The translations under genes and the position numbers were made by a program. Shown piece after piece: positions 8,474 to 15,638 of a stretch of 15,638 nt of DNA. Within the stretch, counting starts at the first letter, position 1. The number at the start of each line of letters is the position of its first letter. A model generated the notes under the pieces. That model was not told the origin of the DNA. It did not search any database and worked only from the letters and a program-made list of their open reading frames with translations. Source of the DNA: Bacteroidota bacterium (GTDB lineage Bacteria; Bacteroidota; Bacteroidia; Bacteroidales; B18-G4); the NCBI GenBank assembly GCA_003648575.1, contig QMPN01000043.1:1-15638 (forward strand), given 5' to 3'.

Positions 8474-11400
8474 ATGGCGTTCAGAAAAGACAGCAAAATT
8501 ACAAGCGATTTCTCCAAGATTTTAGTTAGTCTTGCTTCACCTGAATCCATCCTCGAAAGGTCATACGGCGAAGTACTTAAGCCGGAAACCATCAACTACA
8601 GGACCTACAAGCCAGAGCGCGACGGCCTGTTTTGTGAGAGGATATTCGGCCCGGTAAAAGACTGGGAATGTCACTGCGGAAAATACAAAAGGATTCGTTA
8701 CAAAGGGATCATTTGTGACCGTTGTGGTGTTGAAGTAACTGAAAAGAAAGTTAGAAGGGAACGAACGGGACACATTCAACTTGTGGTACCCGTTGCCCAT
8801 ATCTGGTTTTTTAAATCCTTGCCCAACAAGATTGGTGCACTCCTCGGACTGCAGACCAAAAAGCTCGATACCATTATTTATTACGAGCGTTATGTAGTTA
8901 TCCAACCGGGTCTTAAAGAAGCTGATGGCGTCGGCTTAATGGATTTCCTGACGGAAGAAGAATATTTCGACATTGTTGAAGGCCTTCCGGCAGATAACCA
9001 GTACCTCGATGACAGTGATCCTAATAAGTTCATTGCCAAGATGGGTGCTGAGGCTATCCATGATCTCCTCGCCAGGATAGACCTTGACCAGGTTTCCTTT
9101 GATCTGAGGCATAAAGCAAACACAGAGACATCACAGCAGCGTAAAGCAGACGCTTTGAAAAGGCTCCAGGTGTTTGAAGCCTTCAGGGATTCAAGGAACA
9201 GGATTGAAAACAGACCAGAATGGATGATCGTAAAAGTAGTTCCGGTGATACCACCTGAGCTGCGTCCGCTTGTTCCCCTGGATGGTGGCCGTTTTGCCAC
9301 ATCCGACCTGAATGATCTTTACCGCAGGGTAATCATCAGGAACAACAGGCTGAAAAGACTGATCGAGATAAAAGCTCCTGATGTGATCATGCGTAATGAA
9401 AAACGTATGCTCCAGGAAGCTGTTGATTCTCTTTTCGATAACTCAAGGAAAGCCAATGCTGTTAAGACTGACTCAAATAGGGCGCTCAAGTCACTGTCTG
9501 ACAGCCTTAAAGGCAAGCAAGGCCGTTTCCGTCAGAACCTTCTCGGTAAACGTGTCGACTATTCAGGCCGTTCTGTGATCGTTGTTGGTCCGGAGCTTAG
9601 CCTGAACGAATGTGGTATTCCAAAGGCTATGGCAGCTGAACTGTTCAAGCCTTTTATAATCAGGAAACTTCTTGAGAGAGGTATCGTGAAAACCGTGAAG
9701 TCTGCCAAGAAGATCGTCGACAGGAAAGATCCCGTAGTTTGGGATATCCTGGAAAACATCCTCAAAGGACACCCGATTATGCTAAACCGTGCCCCTACCC
9801 TTCACCGTTTGGGTATTCAGGCATTCCAGCCCAAGCTTATAGAAGGTAAAGCCATTCAATTGCACCCACTCGTTTGTACAGCGTTCAATGCTGACTTCGA
9901 CGGTGACCAGATGGCTGTTCACGTACCGCTCGGCAATGCTGCCATCTTAGAGGCACAGATCCTCATGCTGGCATCACACAATATTTTGAACCCCGCGAAT
10001 GGTGCTCCAATTACTGTTCCTTCACAGGATATGGTACTTGGGTTGTATTACCTGACGAAAGCCAGGAGAGGTACCAAAGAGCAAGCTGTTCAGGGTGAAG
10101 GTAAAAGGTTCTATTCTCCTGAAGAGGTAATTATTGCCTACAATGAGAAAAAAGCCGACCTCCATGCGATCATTCACGTGGTCATCAACAATTTCAAAGA
10201 TGGTGAATATGTGGAGGAAACCATTGAAACTACTGTTGGACGCGTACTGTTCAACCAGAATGTTCCCGAAGGCTATCCATATATCAACCAGCTGCTGACC
10301 AAAAAAGCGCTGAGAGATATTATTGGTGACGTGCTGATCCACACAGGAACTGCAGCCACTGCGAAATTTCTTGATGATATCAAGAATACCGGGTTCCGCA
10401 TGGCGTTCAAAGGTGGATTGTCATTTAACCTGGGTGATGTACTCATTCCGGAAGCTAAGAAGGAACTCATCGCCGATGCAAATGCTGAGGTTGATGAAGT
10501 GGTGAACAACTATAATATGGGTTTCATCACTAACAATGAACGTTATAACCAGATCATTGATATCTGGACACATACCAATTCCAAGCTTACCCATATCCTG
10601 ATGGATATCCTCTCCAAGGACGACCAGGGTTTCAACCCAGTTTATATGATGCTCGACTCAGGTGCGAGGGGTTCCAAGGAGCAGATTCGTCAGCTTTCAG
10701 GTATGAGGGGGCTGATGGCTAAGCCACAGAAGTCCGGTGCTACCGGTGGTGAGATCATCGAAAACCCTATTCTTTCAAACTTTAAGGAAGGGCTTTCAGT
10801 ACTTGAGTACTTTATTTCTACTCACGGTGCCCGTAAAGGTCTGGCGGATACAGCGCTTAAAACTGCTGATGCCGGTTACCTGACACGTAGGCTTGTAGAT
10901 GTTGCCCAGGATGTGATCATTTCTGAAACAGACTGCGGTACACTCAGGGGGCTGACAACATCTGCCTTGAAGAAGAATGAAGAGGTTGTAGAAACACTCT
11001 ATGATCGCATACTTGGCCGTGTAACACTCCATGATATCTTCAATCCGCTGAGCGATGAATTGATCATTGGCCTCGGTGAAGAAATCACGGAAACTGTGGC
11101 CAGGGCTATAGAAGAATCGCCTATTGAAACTGTTGAGATCAGGTCGGTATTGACCTGTGAGGCGAAGAAAGGTGTATGTGCAAAATGTTATGGTCGTAAC
11201 CTTGCCTCCGGACAGCTTGTCCAGGCCGGTGAAGCCGTTGGTGTGATCGCCGCTCAGTCGATTGGTGAGCCGGGAACACAGCTGACACTGCGTACATTCC
11301 ACGTTGGGGGTACTGCTTCCAACATTGCGATTTCTTCTAAAATTGAAGCTAAATTCGATGGCAAGATGTATATCGATGAGCTCAGATCAGTTGATTATAC

Positions 11401-12781
11401 AAATGCAGAAGGTGAGAAGACACAAATCGTTATCGGCCGTTCAGCTGAAATGAGAATCATGGATGAAGAGACAGGCATCACGCTTGCCTCAGCGAATATC
11501 CCTTACGGATCAACGCTGCACCGCAAATCCAATATCAAGGTGAAGAAAGCTGACCTGATCGCATCATGGGATCCATACAATGCCGTAATCCTCTCAGAGG
11601 TTAGCGGAACCATTGAATATGAGAATATTCTTGAAGGTAGAACATACCGTGTCGAATCTGATGAGCAGACCGGTTATATCGACAAAGTGATCATTGAATC
11701 ACGTCAGAAAGCCAAAAACCCGACCATCAAGATCCTTGATGCCAAGAAACAGGTGGTGAAGACCTACGATATTCCAGTAGGTGCACACATCATCGTGGAG
11801 GAAGGGCATAAGATCAAGGCCGGTGAGCCGCTGGTAAAAATCCCGCGTGCCGTTGGAAAATCTGGTGATATCACCGGTGGTCTGCCAAGGGTAACAGAGC
11901 TTTTCGAAGCCAGGAATCCTTCAGATCCCGCAAAAGTATCGGAAATCGACGGTGTTGTATCATTTGGGAAGAAGCTGAAGCGTGGTAATCGTGAGATCAT
12001 CATCACTTCAAAAACAGGTGAAGAGAAACGTTACCTCATCCCAACATCAAAGCAGATACTTGCACAGGAGAATGACTTTGTAAAAGCCGGTACTCCACTT
12101 TCAGAAGGTGCGATGACACCTGCCGACATCCTCGCCATTAAGGGGCCGATGAAGGTTCAGGAGTATATCGTGAATGAGGTACAGGAGGTTTACCGTCTTC
12201 AGGGTGTGAAGATCAACGATAAGCACTTCGAGACTATCGTCCGTCAGATGATGCGTAAAGTAGAAGTTGCTGATCCGGGTGACACCAAATTCCTTGAAGG
12301 AGAACTTGTTAATAAGACTGCCTTCCAGGATGAGAATGACGAGATCTTCGGTAAGAAGGTAGTTATCGAATGTGGTGATTCAGAAACGATAAAGTCCGGA
12401 CAGATCATGTCTGCCAGGAAACTCAGGGATGAGAACTCCATGCTCAAGAGAAAGGATAAACAGGTTGTCGATTCCAGGGATGCTCAACCGGCCACTGCAC
12501 GCCAGGTGCTGCAGGGAATCACCAAGGCTTCACTGCAAACTAACAGCTTCCTTTCAGCAGCATCCTTCCAGGAAACAACCAAAGTACTTACACAGGCAGC
12601 CACTCAGGCCAAAGCCGACAACCTTCTCGGATTGAAAGAGAACGTACTTGTCGGACACCTGATCCCTGCCGGTACAGGCCTCAGGAGATACCAGGATATC
12701 ATCGTGGGATCGAAAGAGGAGTACGAAGCACTGATGGATGCCAAGGAAGATGACGCTGTAGTAGTTACTGAAACTGAATAA
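8474..12781 (+). CDS. rpoC: DNA-directed RNA polymerase subunit beta'
   Basis: This is the largest RNA polymerase subunit and carries the active-site metal. The protein is 1435 residues (E. coli 1407). The N-terminal zinc-binding domain uses C66, C68, C81 and C84. The catalytic NADFDGD motif is at 472-478, with Mg-binding D474, D476 and D478. The second zinc site is C821, C895, C902 and C905. The trigger-loop segment [18 protein letters not shown] includes R940 and H943, equivalent to E. coli R933 and H936. The C-terminal end keeps the conserved [17 protein letters not shown] stretch before an acidic tail. The start ATG at 8474, [13 protein letters not shown], has a pure A/T leader with no Shine-Dalgarno. 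The gene is intact and followed 16 bases later by the DUF3467 gene. Confidence 0.99.
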   Translation: MAFRKDSKITSDFSKILVSLASPESILERSYGEVLKPETINYRTYKPERDGLFCERIFGPVKDWECHCGKYKRIRYKGIICDRCGVEVTEKKVRRERTGHIQLVVPVAHIWFFKSLPNKIGALLGLQTKKLDTIIYYERYVVIQPGLKEADGVGLMDFLTEEEYFDIVEGLPADNQYLDDSDPNKFIAKMGAEAIHDLLARIDLDQVSFDLRHKANTETSQQRKADALKRLQVFEAFRDSRNRIENRPEWMIVKVVPVIPPELRPLVPLDGGRFATSDLNDLYRRVIIRNNRLKRLIEIKAPDVIMRNEKRMLQEAVDSLFDNSRKANAVKTDSNRALKSLSDSLKGKQGRFRQNLLGKRVDYSGRSVIVVGPELSLNECGIPKAMAAELFKPFIIRKLLERGIVKTVKSAKKIVDRKDPVVWDILENILKGHPIMLNRAPTLHRLGIQAFQPKLIEGKAIQLHPLVCTAFNADFDGDQMAVHVPLGNAAILEAQILMLASHNILNPANGAPITVPSQDMVLGLYYLTKARRGTKEQAVQGEGKRFYSPEEVIIAYNEKKADLHAIIHVVINNFKDGEYVEETIETTVGRVLFNQNVPEGYPYINQLLTKKALRDIIGDVLIHTGTAATAKFLDDIKNTGFRMAFKGGLSFNLGDVLIPEAKKELIADANAEVDEVVNNYNMGFITNNERYNQIIDIWTHTNSKLTHILMDILSKDDQGFNPVYMMLDSGARGSKEQIRQLSGMRGLMAKPQKSGATGGEIIENPILSNFKEGLSVLEYFISTHGARKGLADTALKTADAGYLTRRLVDVAQDVIISETDCGTLRGLTTSALKKNEEVVETLYDRILGRVTLHDIFNPLSDELIIGLGEEITETVARAIEESPIETVEIRSVLTCEAKKGVCAKCYGRNLASGQLVQAGEAVGVIAAQSIGEPGTQLTLRTFHVGGTASNIAISSKIEAKFDGKMYIDELRSVDYTNAEGEKTQIVIGRSAEMRIMDEETGITLASANIPYGSTLHRKSNIKVKKADLIASWDPYNAVILSEVSGTIEYENILEGRTYRVESDEQTGYIDKVIIESRQKAKNPTIKILDAKKQVVKTYDIPVGAHIIVEEGHKIKAGEPLVKIPRAVGKSGDITGGLPRVTELFEARNPSDPAKVSEIDGVVSFGKKLKRGNREIIITSKTGEEKRYLIPTSKQILAQENDFVKAGTPLSEGAMTPADILAIKGPMKVQEYIVNEVQEVYRLQGVKINDKHFETIVRQMMRKVEVADPGDTKFLEGELVNKTAFQDENDEIFGKKVVIECGDSETIKSGQIMSARKLRDENSMLKRKDKQVVDSRDAQPATARQVLQGITKASLQTNSFLSAASFQETTKVLTQAATQAKADNLLGLKENVLVGHLIPAGTGLRRYQDIIVGSKEEYEALMDAKEDDAVVVTETE

Positions 12782-12792
12782 GATTAATCTTA
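12779..12792. repeat. 14-bp perfect palindrome overlapping the rpoC stop codon
   Basis: TAAGATTAATCTTA is its own reverse complement and begins with the rpoC stop codon TAA. It ends five bases before the DUF3467 ATG at 12798. In RNA it could form a weak 5-bp stem with a UUAA loop. About one such 14-mer is expected by chance in a window this size, so significance is doubtful. Confidence 0.3.
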
Positions 12793-12797
12793 CAATT

Positions 12798-13118
12798 ATG
12801 TCAGAACAACCTAAGAAGAATCAGATAAATATTGAGTTAGGCGATGAGATGGCCGAGGGTACTTATGCCAATATGTTTATGATAGGTCACTCCAACTCGG
12901 AATTCATAATTGATTTCATCAAGTGGATGCCGGGTGTGCCTAAAGCCAAGGTTAAGTCAAGAATCATATTGACCCCTCATCACGCGAAGAGGTTGCACAG
13001 GGCGCTCCAGGATAATATAGCCAAGTACGAATCAATGTTCGGAACGATTGTGGTACCGGAAGGCGGTGGCGAAATGATGCCTCCTTTCAACCTTGGAAGC
13101 CCTACAACAGAGGCCTAA
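12798..13118 (+). CDS. DUF3467 family protein linked to rpoC
   Basis: This small cytoplasmic protein of 106 residues has no assigned function. It resembles DUF3467 members, judged by the order INIELGDEMAEGTYANMFMI (about 10-29), a FIIDFIKWMPGVPKAKVKSRIILTP-type core (36-60) and an HAKRLHRALQDNIAKYESMFG helix (62-82), followed by a proline/glycine-rich tail. There is no signal peptide, membrane segment or zinc motif. It starts 16 bases after the rpoC stop, with no promoter seen between, so it is probably the last gene of the rpo transcript; a strong terminator follows. From context I infer a link to RNA polymerase or ribosome function, but nothing in the sequence proves it. Family assignment is from memory of the conserved pattern. 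Confidence 0.85.
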   Translation: MSEQPKKNQINIELGDEMAEGTYANMFMIGHSNSEFIIDFIKWMPGVPKAKVKSRIILTPHHAKRLHRALQDNIAKYESMFGTIVVPEGGGEMMPPFNLGSPTTEA

Positions 13119-13136
13119 ACTTAATAATCTTAATAT

Positions 13137-13167
13137 AAAACAGTTCCAAAAGGAGCTGTTTTTTTTT
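13137..13167 (+). terminator. Intrinsic terminator of the secE-rpoC-DUF3467 cluster
   Basis: AAAACAGTTCC (13137-13147) pairs with GGAGCTGTTTT (13152-13162) around loop AAAA, and the T-run spans 13159-13167 (nine T). The one non-Watson-Crick pair (T13144 with G13155) is a U-G wobble in + strand RNA and a mismatch on the other strand, so the terminator is oriented for the + strand. It lies 18 bases after the DUF3467 stop. Confidence 0.9.
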
Positions 13168-13187
13168 GTCTTACAAGACAAAAAAAA
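13160..13187. terminator. Second, AT-rich dyad that may terminate minus-strand transcripts
   Basis: The T-run ending at 13167 plus GTCTT (13168-13172) is complementary to AAGAC (13176-13180 within ACAAGACA) plus the A-run ending at 13187, making a long weak stem nested against the main terminator. On the minus strand the following hairpin ends in only a few U, so termination of the converging 599-aa gene here is plausible but not strong. No better terminator was seen for that gene. Confidence 0.4.
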
Positions 13188-13188
13188 G

Positions 13189-13235
13189 ATAGAAGATAGA
13201 AGAAGTGAATTGAAGAAGTGGATTGGAAAAGGAGA
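13189..13235 (+). repeat. Left inverted repeat flanking the T9SS gene
   Basis: It begins ATAGAAGATAGAAGAA and continues through TGAAGAAGTGGATTG to AAGGAGA. Compared with the reverse complement of 15267-15307 it has 16 identical bases, a 6-base insertion here (GTGAAT), 15 identical bases, three mismatches and seven identical bases: 38 of 41 aligned positions. The start is a tandem heptamer (ATAGAAG twice). It sits directly after the A-run at 13180-13187. Confidence 0.75.
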
Positions 13236-13278
13236 TTTTTGAAGGGAGTTGCAGAAGTCTTTTGAGAAGAAAATACAA

Positions 13279-15078
13279 CTATTGAATAATCAACTTTTTT
13301 GTAATTATTTTCTTATCAGAGGCTAAGATCAAATAATAGAGCCCTGCAGATAAGCTACTGACTGTTTGTCTGCTAATTCCGTGTCTGTCAATATTCACCG
13401 ATTCTTCCGATACATGCCTGCCGGTACGATCAGCCAGTATCAATTTGCCCTTGAATATCTCCTTCGAATCATTCCTGATATAAAAATATTCCCTGGCGGG
13501 ATTTGGATAAATAATTATCTCCTGATCAATCTGAAACTCAGGGACAGAAAATGCTGTTTGGTTCTCATAACACCCCATATCTATTTCACCCCTGTATAGT
13601 CGTGGGTTACCGGCCAGATCTGTAGCCGGGATAAGCAACTGCAGAGTATCCAGGCGACCGGTGTCGATGCAAGGAGATTCATTCGACAAGGAAAAGTCGA
13701 TACCAGGTATTTCAAATAAGGGAGGTTCCTCTATATTTCCGCTACTCCAATCGATATGATAATCGCCGAATCCTCTTATTGCACCTTTCCCTCCTTCAAT
13801 ATCTGATGTTGTGACATGAATGGATGTTGGATCATCATAACTTGAAAGGAATATCTTTGATACAGAGCTAATTGTGTCATCCCAGATGATAGAATTTATC
13901 AGCCCAATTTCGGCATCAAGGCCCATAATTGTGCTTCCTTCCGCTCCCCTATTACCTGAAAAAGTACAATTCATAAGGTTATTAATAGAACCGAATGAGA
14001 ACACAGCCCCTCCTCCATGATCAGGACCAGATCCTGCTTCGTTGTTTGTGAAGAGGCAATTGACATAGTTTGTATATGAGGCTGCATGCACGGCTCCACC
14101 GTAATGGCTGGAAAGGTTTGAAGAAAATTTGCAGTTTGTAAAATTTGCTTCGTTATTATTTATCGTTATAAATACTCCCCCACCAGCTGCAATATACTGC
14201 TCGGAAGAGGCAGAATTATCAATAAAAATGCAATCAGTGATATGTGCATTGATCCTTTCCAGAATGGCGATTGCTCCACCACTTCCTCCAGCGCTATTTC
14301 GTTCGAACAAACAATTTCTGATTCCATATATTCCGGAGTTATGGCATACCAGCGCACCGCCCCCACCCTGGCTCGTATTCCGAACAAATGAGCTGTTCCG
14401 AATTTCCAGAGAAGTATTGTCACTATATATTGCCCCTGCTATCACAGATTCATTACCCTCAAAAAATATATTTTCTAGAATCATCTGTGAATCAATAATA
14501 TAAAGCGCTCCACCCTTGTATGTTTCTGGTGAAAAGCTGGTAGTATTTCCAATAAATTCAAGGTTTTTTATCTGGATATCAGCATTTTCAAGGTACATCC
14601 CTCCGCCATTGTGCATGGCTGTGTTTTTTATAAAACTGGAAAAAAAGATGCTAATGTCATCGCGATTGTGTATTGATACAGCGCCTCCATCCGGATGGGT
14701 TGGAGAGCCAATTGCATCCCGAAATACGCAATAATAAAACAGCAGGTTATCATTGTATGCCGTATCAGTTTGCTGAAACCTTATTCCCAGCCAGGAATTT
14801 TGGGCACTTCTAAATATGATGGAATCTGTTGCCGTCCCGACAGCTTTCAGATAACCTTCTACTTTTAAATAGGCGCTGTCATAAAATGATATTACTGTCC
14901 CTTCTTCAACAGTCAGGGCAGAATCGCGATGGACGGTTATCTCTCCCTGTATGATATACGGGCTATTGGCGGCTTCCCATACTCCTGAAACATAGCCTCC
15001 GGGGATGATGGTCTGGGATTGACTAAAAAGGCAGGCAATGGCAAATCCTACAAATGCAAGTATAGTTTTGATGCGCAT
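13279..15078 (-). CDS. Secreted right-handed beta-helix protein with T9SS type A sorting domain
   Basis: This is a surface or secreted protein of 599 residues; its ligand or enzymatic function is not evident. Residues 1-22 form a signal peptide (MRIKTILAFVGFAIACLFSQ). Residues 28-95 resemble the capping strand region of beta-helix proteins. A beta-helix with nine GGA-like turns follows, near 131, 158, 189, 214, 239, 267, 299, 327 and 355, spaced 25-32 residues, each preceded by an F..N element such as CLFERN or CTFSGN; this is the chlamydial Pmp repeat pattern. Residues about 455-506 (SPCIDTG...DLAGNPR...DMGCYEN) resemble the choice-of-anchor Q segment. Residues 521-599, with YPNP at 524-527 and ending KKIITKKLIIQ, are a T9SS type A sorting domain. 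It converges on the rpo cluster, has no clear TAnnTTTG promoter, and is bracketed by inverted repeats. Confidence 0.92.
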   Translation of the reverse strand: MRIKTILAFVGFAIACLFSQSQTIIPGGYVSGVWEAANSPYIIQGEITVHRDSALTVEEGTVISFYDSAYLKVEGYLKAVGTATDSIIFRSAQNSWLGIRFQQTDTAYNDNLLFYYCVFRDAIGSPTHPDGGAVSIHNRDDISIFFSSFIKNTAMHNGGGMYLENADIQIKNLEFIGNTTSFSPETYKGGALYIIDSQMILENIFFEGNESVIAGAIYSDNTSLEIRNSSFVRNTSQGGGGALVCHNSGIYGIRNCLFERNSAGGSGGAIAILERINAHITDCIFIDNSASSEQYIAAGGGVFITINNNEANFTNCKFSSNLSSHYGGAVHAASYTNYVNCLFTNNEAGSGPDHGGGAVFSFGSINNLMNCTFSGNRGAEGSTIMGLDAEIGLINSIIWDDTISSVSKIFLSSYDDPTSIHVTTSDIEGGKGAIRGFGDYHIDWSSGNIEEPPLFEIPGIDFSLSNESPCIDTGRLDTLQLLIPATDLAGNPRLYRGEIDMGCYENQTAFSVPEFQIDQEIIIYPNPAREYFYIRNDSKEIFKGKLILADRTGRHVSEESVNIDRHGISRQTVSSLSAGLYYLILASDKKIITKKLIIQ

Positions 15079-15100
15079 GGTATGATAAAGATACGGATAA

Positions 15101-15157
15101 GTGTTGAGTGTTCCGCCTTCGATATATCTTCGGCAAACGCAGTGGGTGTTGGGTGTT
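15101..15157. repeat. GTGTTG-type heptamer repeats upstream of the T9SS gene
   Basis: GTGTTGAGTGTT lies at 15101-15112 and GGGTGTTGGGTGTT at 15144-15157, both built on the heptamer GNGTGTT; another GTGTTG occurs at 15405-15410. They lie in the leader side of the minus-strand T9SS gene, whose template would read as CAACAC repeats. They look like short variable-number repeats; a regulatory effect is speculative. Confidence 0.5.
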
Positions 15158-15266
15158 GAGATAATTTCGAATTAAAAATTACTACTGTCCGGGGAAAATG
15201 AACTACAACTCCTGGGGTGAGAATAGCTTATATTTGAAGAAGTACTTATTCCTTTTCCGTTCTCAT

Positions 15267-15307
15267 TCTCCTTCAACAATCCACTTCTTCATTCTTCTAT
15301 CTTCTAT
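15267..15307 (-). repeat. Right inverted repeat flanking the T9SS gene
   Basis: Read on the minus strand from 15307, it runs ATAGAAGATAGAAGAA, then TGAAGAAGTGGATTG, then TTG and AAGGAGA. It matches the left copy (13189-13235) apart from a 6-base gap and three mismatches. It directly abuts the U-tract of the minus-strand terminator at 15308-15314, so both copies sit just beyond a terminator. Confidence 0.75.
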
Positions 15308-15338
15308 AAAAAAAGCCCCACCATTTCTGGCAGGGCTT
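15308..15338 (-). terminator. Intrinsic terminator for the minus-strand peptidase gene
   Basis: In minus-strand RNA the stem AAGCCCUGCC pairs with GGUGGGGCUU (ten pairs, two G-U wobbles) around loop AGAAAU and is followed by seven U (15314 down to 15308). The two wobbles become C-A mismatches on the + strand, which fixes the orientation. It lies about 140 bases beyond the peptidase stop codon. Confidence 0.9.
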
Positions 15339-15478
15339 AGTATTATTAAATGATGATATCCAAATGATTAATTATGAATGAAGGTTGGTAATGAAGAGTT
15401 ATGAGTGTTGAATTACTCGAATTTCTTCAATACCAATCTTTACTAATCACCAGGATTTAATCATTATTAATTCCTGAT

Positions 15479-15638
15479 TTATCTGGTTTTATCCGGATAC
15501 GCTGGAATTGGTAGCTCATTCTTATAATCGAATGTTTCCATCTGCTCCAGCACTACCTCGATGGCTTTGTTCAGCTGCTCGTCTTCACCTGCATATTCCT
15601 TTGCCGGGTCGTTTTCCACCCAGATGTGTGGTTCAACA
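15479..15638 (-). CDS. C-terminal fragment of a probable tricorn-like S41 peptidase
   Basis: Only the last 52 codons are in the window; the rest of the gene extends past the right edge. The fragment contains EPHIWVENDPAKEYAGEDEQLNKAIEVVLEQM, which matches the conserved C-terminal end of tricorn-type S41 proteases: a 'PDIxVxNDPA' strand, then 'GxDxQLxxAI' and a helix. It ends in a short extension, FDYKNELPIPAYPDKTR. No catalytic Ser/Lys residues can be checked because they lie upstream. The stop is TAA (complement of 15479-15481). A clear terminator follows at 15308-15338 after a 140-base 3' region. The family call is from memory of this pattern; another peptidase or PDZ-type protein is possible. 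Confidence 0.6.
   Translation of the reverse strand, partial: VEPHIWVENDPAKEYAGEDEQLNKAIEVVLEQMETFDYKNELPIPAYPDKTR

Larger units (their letters stand above)
13189..15307. mobile_element. Possible cassette: one gene between inverted repeats and an 8-bp direct repeat
   Basis: A 2119-bp segment holding only the T9SS beta-helix gene is bounded by imperfect inverted repeats (13189-13235 and 15267-15307). Immediately outside each repeat is AAAAAAAG (13181-13188 and 15308-15315), which looks like a target-site duplication. No transposase, integrase or recombinase is present, so if mobile it is non-autonomous. The A-runs also belong to terminator structures on both sides, and the repeats are purine-rich and simple, so a dispersed intergenic repeat seeded twice is an alternative explanation. 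Confidence 0.3.
15079..15478. other. 400-bp gene-free spacer between the T9SS gene and the peptidase fragment
   Basis: From left to right it holds G-rich heptamer repeats (15101-15157), an unremarkable AT-rich stretch (15160-15260), the right inverted repeat (15267-15307), a minus-strand terminator (15308-15338) and an imperfect dyad (about 15363-15466) in the 3' region of the peptidase transcript. The 5' leader of the 599-aa gene lies at the left end. The closest promoter-like match on the minus strand is TATCTTTA about ten bases before its ATG, too close and incomplete to call. I see no small gene with recognisable sequence. Confidence 0.6.

Noticed and set aside
10796..11302. 168-codon minus-strand frame inside rpoC
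   Set aside because: Opposite highly conserved beta' sequence including the second zinc site; no domain of its own.
14129..14503. + strand frame opposite the beta-helix gene
   Set aside because: The minus frame has a signal peptide, regular repeats and a sorting domain; the + frame is a shadow of those repeats.
15030..15033. Lipoprotein signal (Cys16 in AIAC) in the T9SS protein
   Set aside because: The position -3 residue is Ala, so the lipobox is poor; together with the T9SS C-terminus a normal signal peptide is more likely.

Overview
The window is a chromosomal segment from a member of the Bacteroidota, most likely Bacteroidales-like. Four things point there: AT-rich gene leaders with almost no Shine-Dalgarno motifs; tRNA genes that do not encode CCA; a DUF3467 gene directly behind rpoC; and a secreted protein ending in a type IX secretion (T9SS) sorting domain. 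Species cannot be named from the sequence alone.

From 1 to about 13,170, all genes lie on the + strand and form the classic transcription/translation cluster: the 3' part of tRNA-Thr(GGT), tuf, tRNA-Trp(CCA), secE, nusG, rplK, rplA, rplJ, rplL, rpoB, rpoC and a small DUF3467 gene. Together they make EF-Tu, a Sec translocon subunit, a transcription elongation factor, the L11/L1/L10/L12 proteins of the ribosomal stalk region, and the two largest RNA polymerase subunits. Spacers are short. Three RNA hairpins stand out: a two-tier stem between tuf and tRNA-Trp, a long stem between rplL and rpoB, and a GUAA-loop hairpin just before rpoB, which has an unusual TTG start. A U-tract terminator ends the cluster at about 13,167.

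From 13,189 to 15,307 lies a different kind of region. One minus-strand gene (599 aa) encodes a secreted right-handed beta-helix protein with nine GGA-type repeats resembling chlamydial Pmp repeats, a choice-of-anchor-Q-like segment and a T9SS type A C-terminus. It is bracketed by roughly 40-bp inverted repeats, which are abutted on their outer sides by an identical 8-bp direct repeat (AAAAAAAG). This resembles a mobile cassette, but low-complexity sequence and terminator A-tracts are a serious alternative explanation.

At the right edge (15,479 to the end, minus strand) is the C-terminal 52 codons of a gene that looks like a tricorn-type S41 peptidase, with its own terminator at 15,308-15,338. 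No CRISPR array, complete insertion sequence, riboswitch or defence system was seen.
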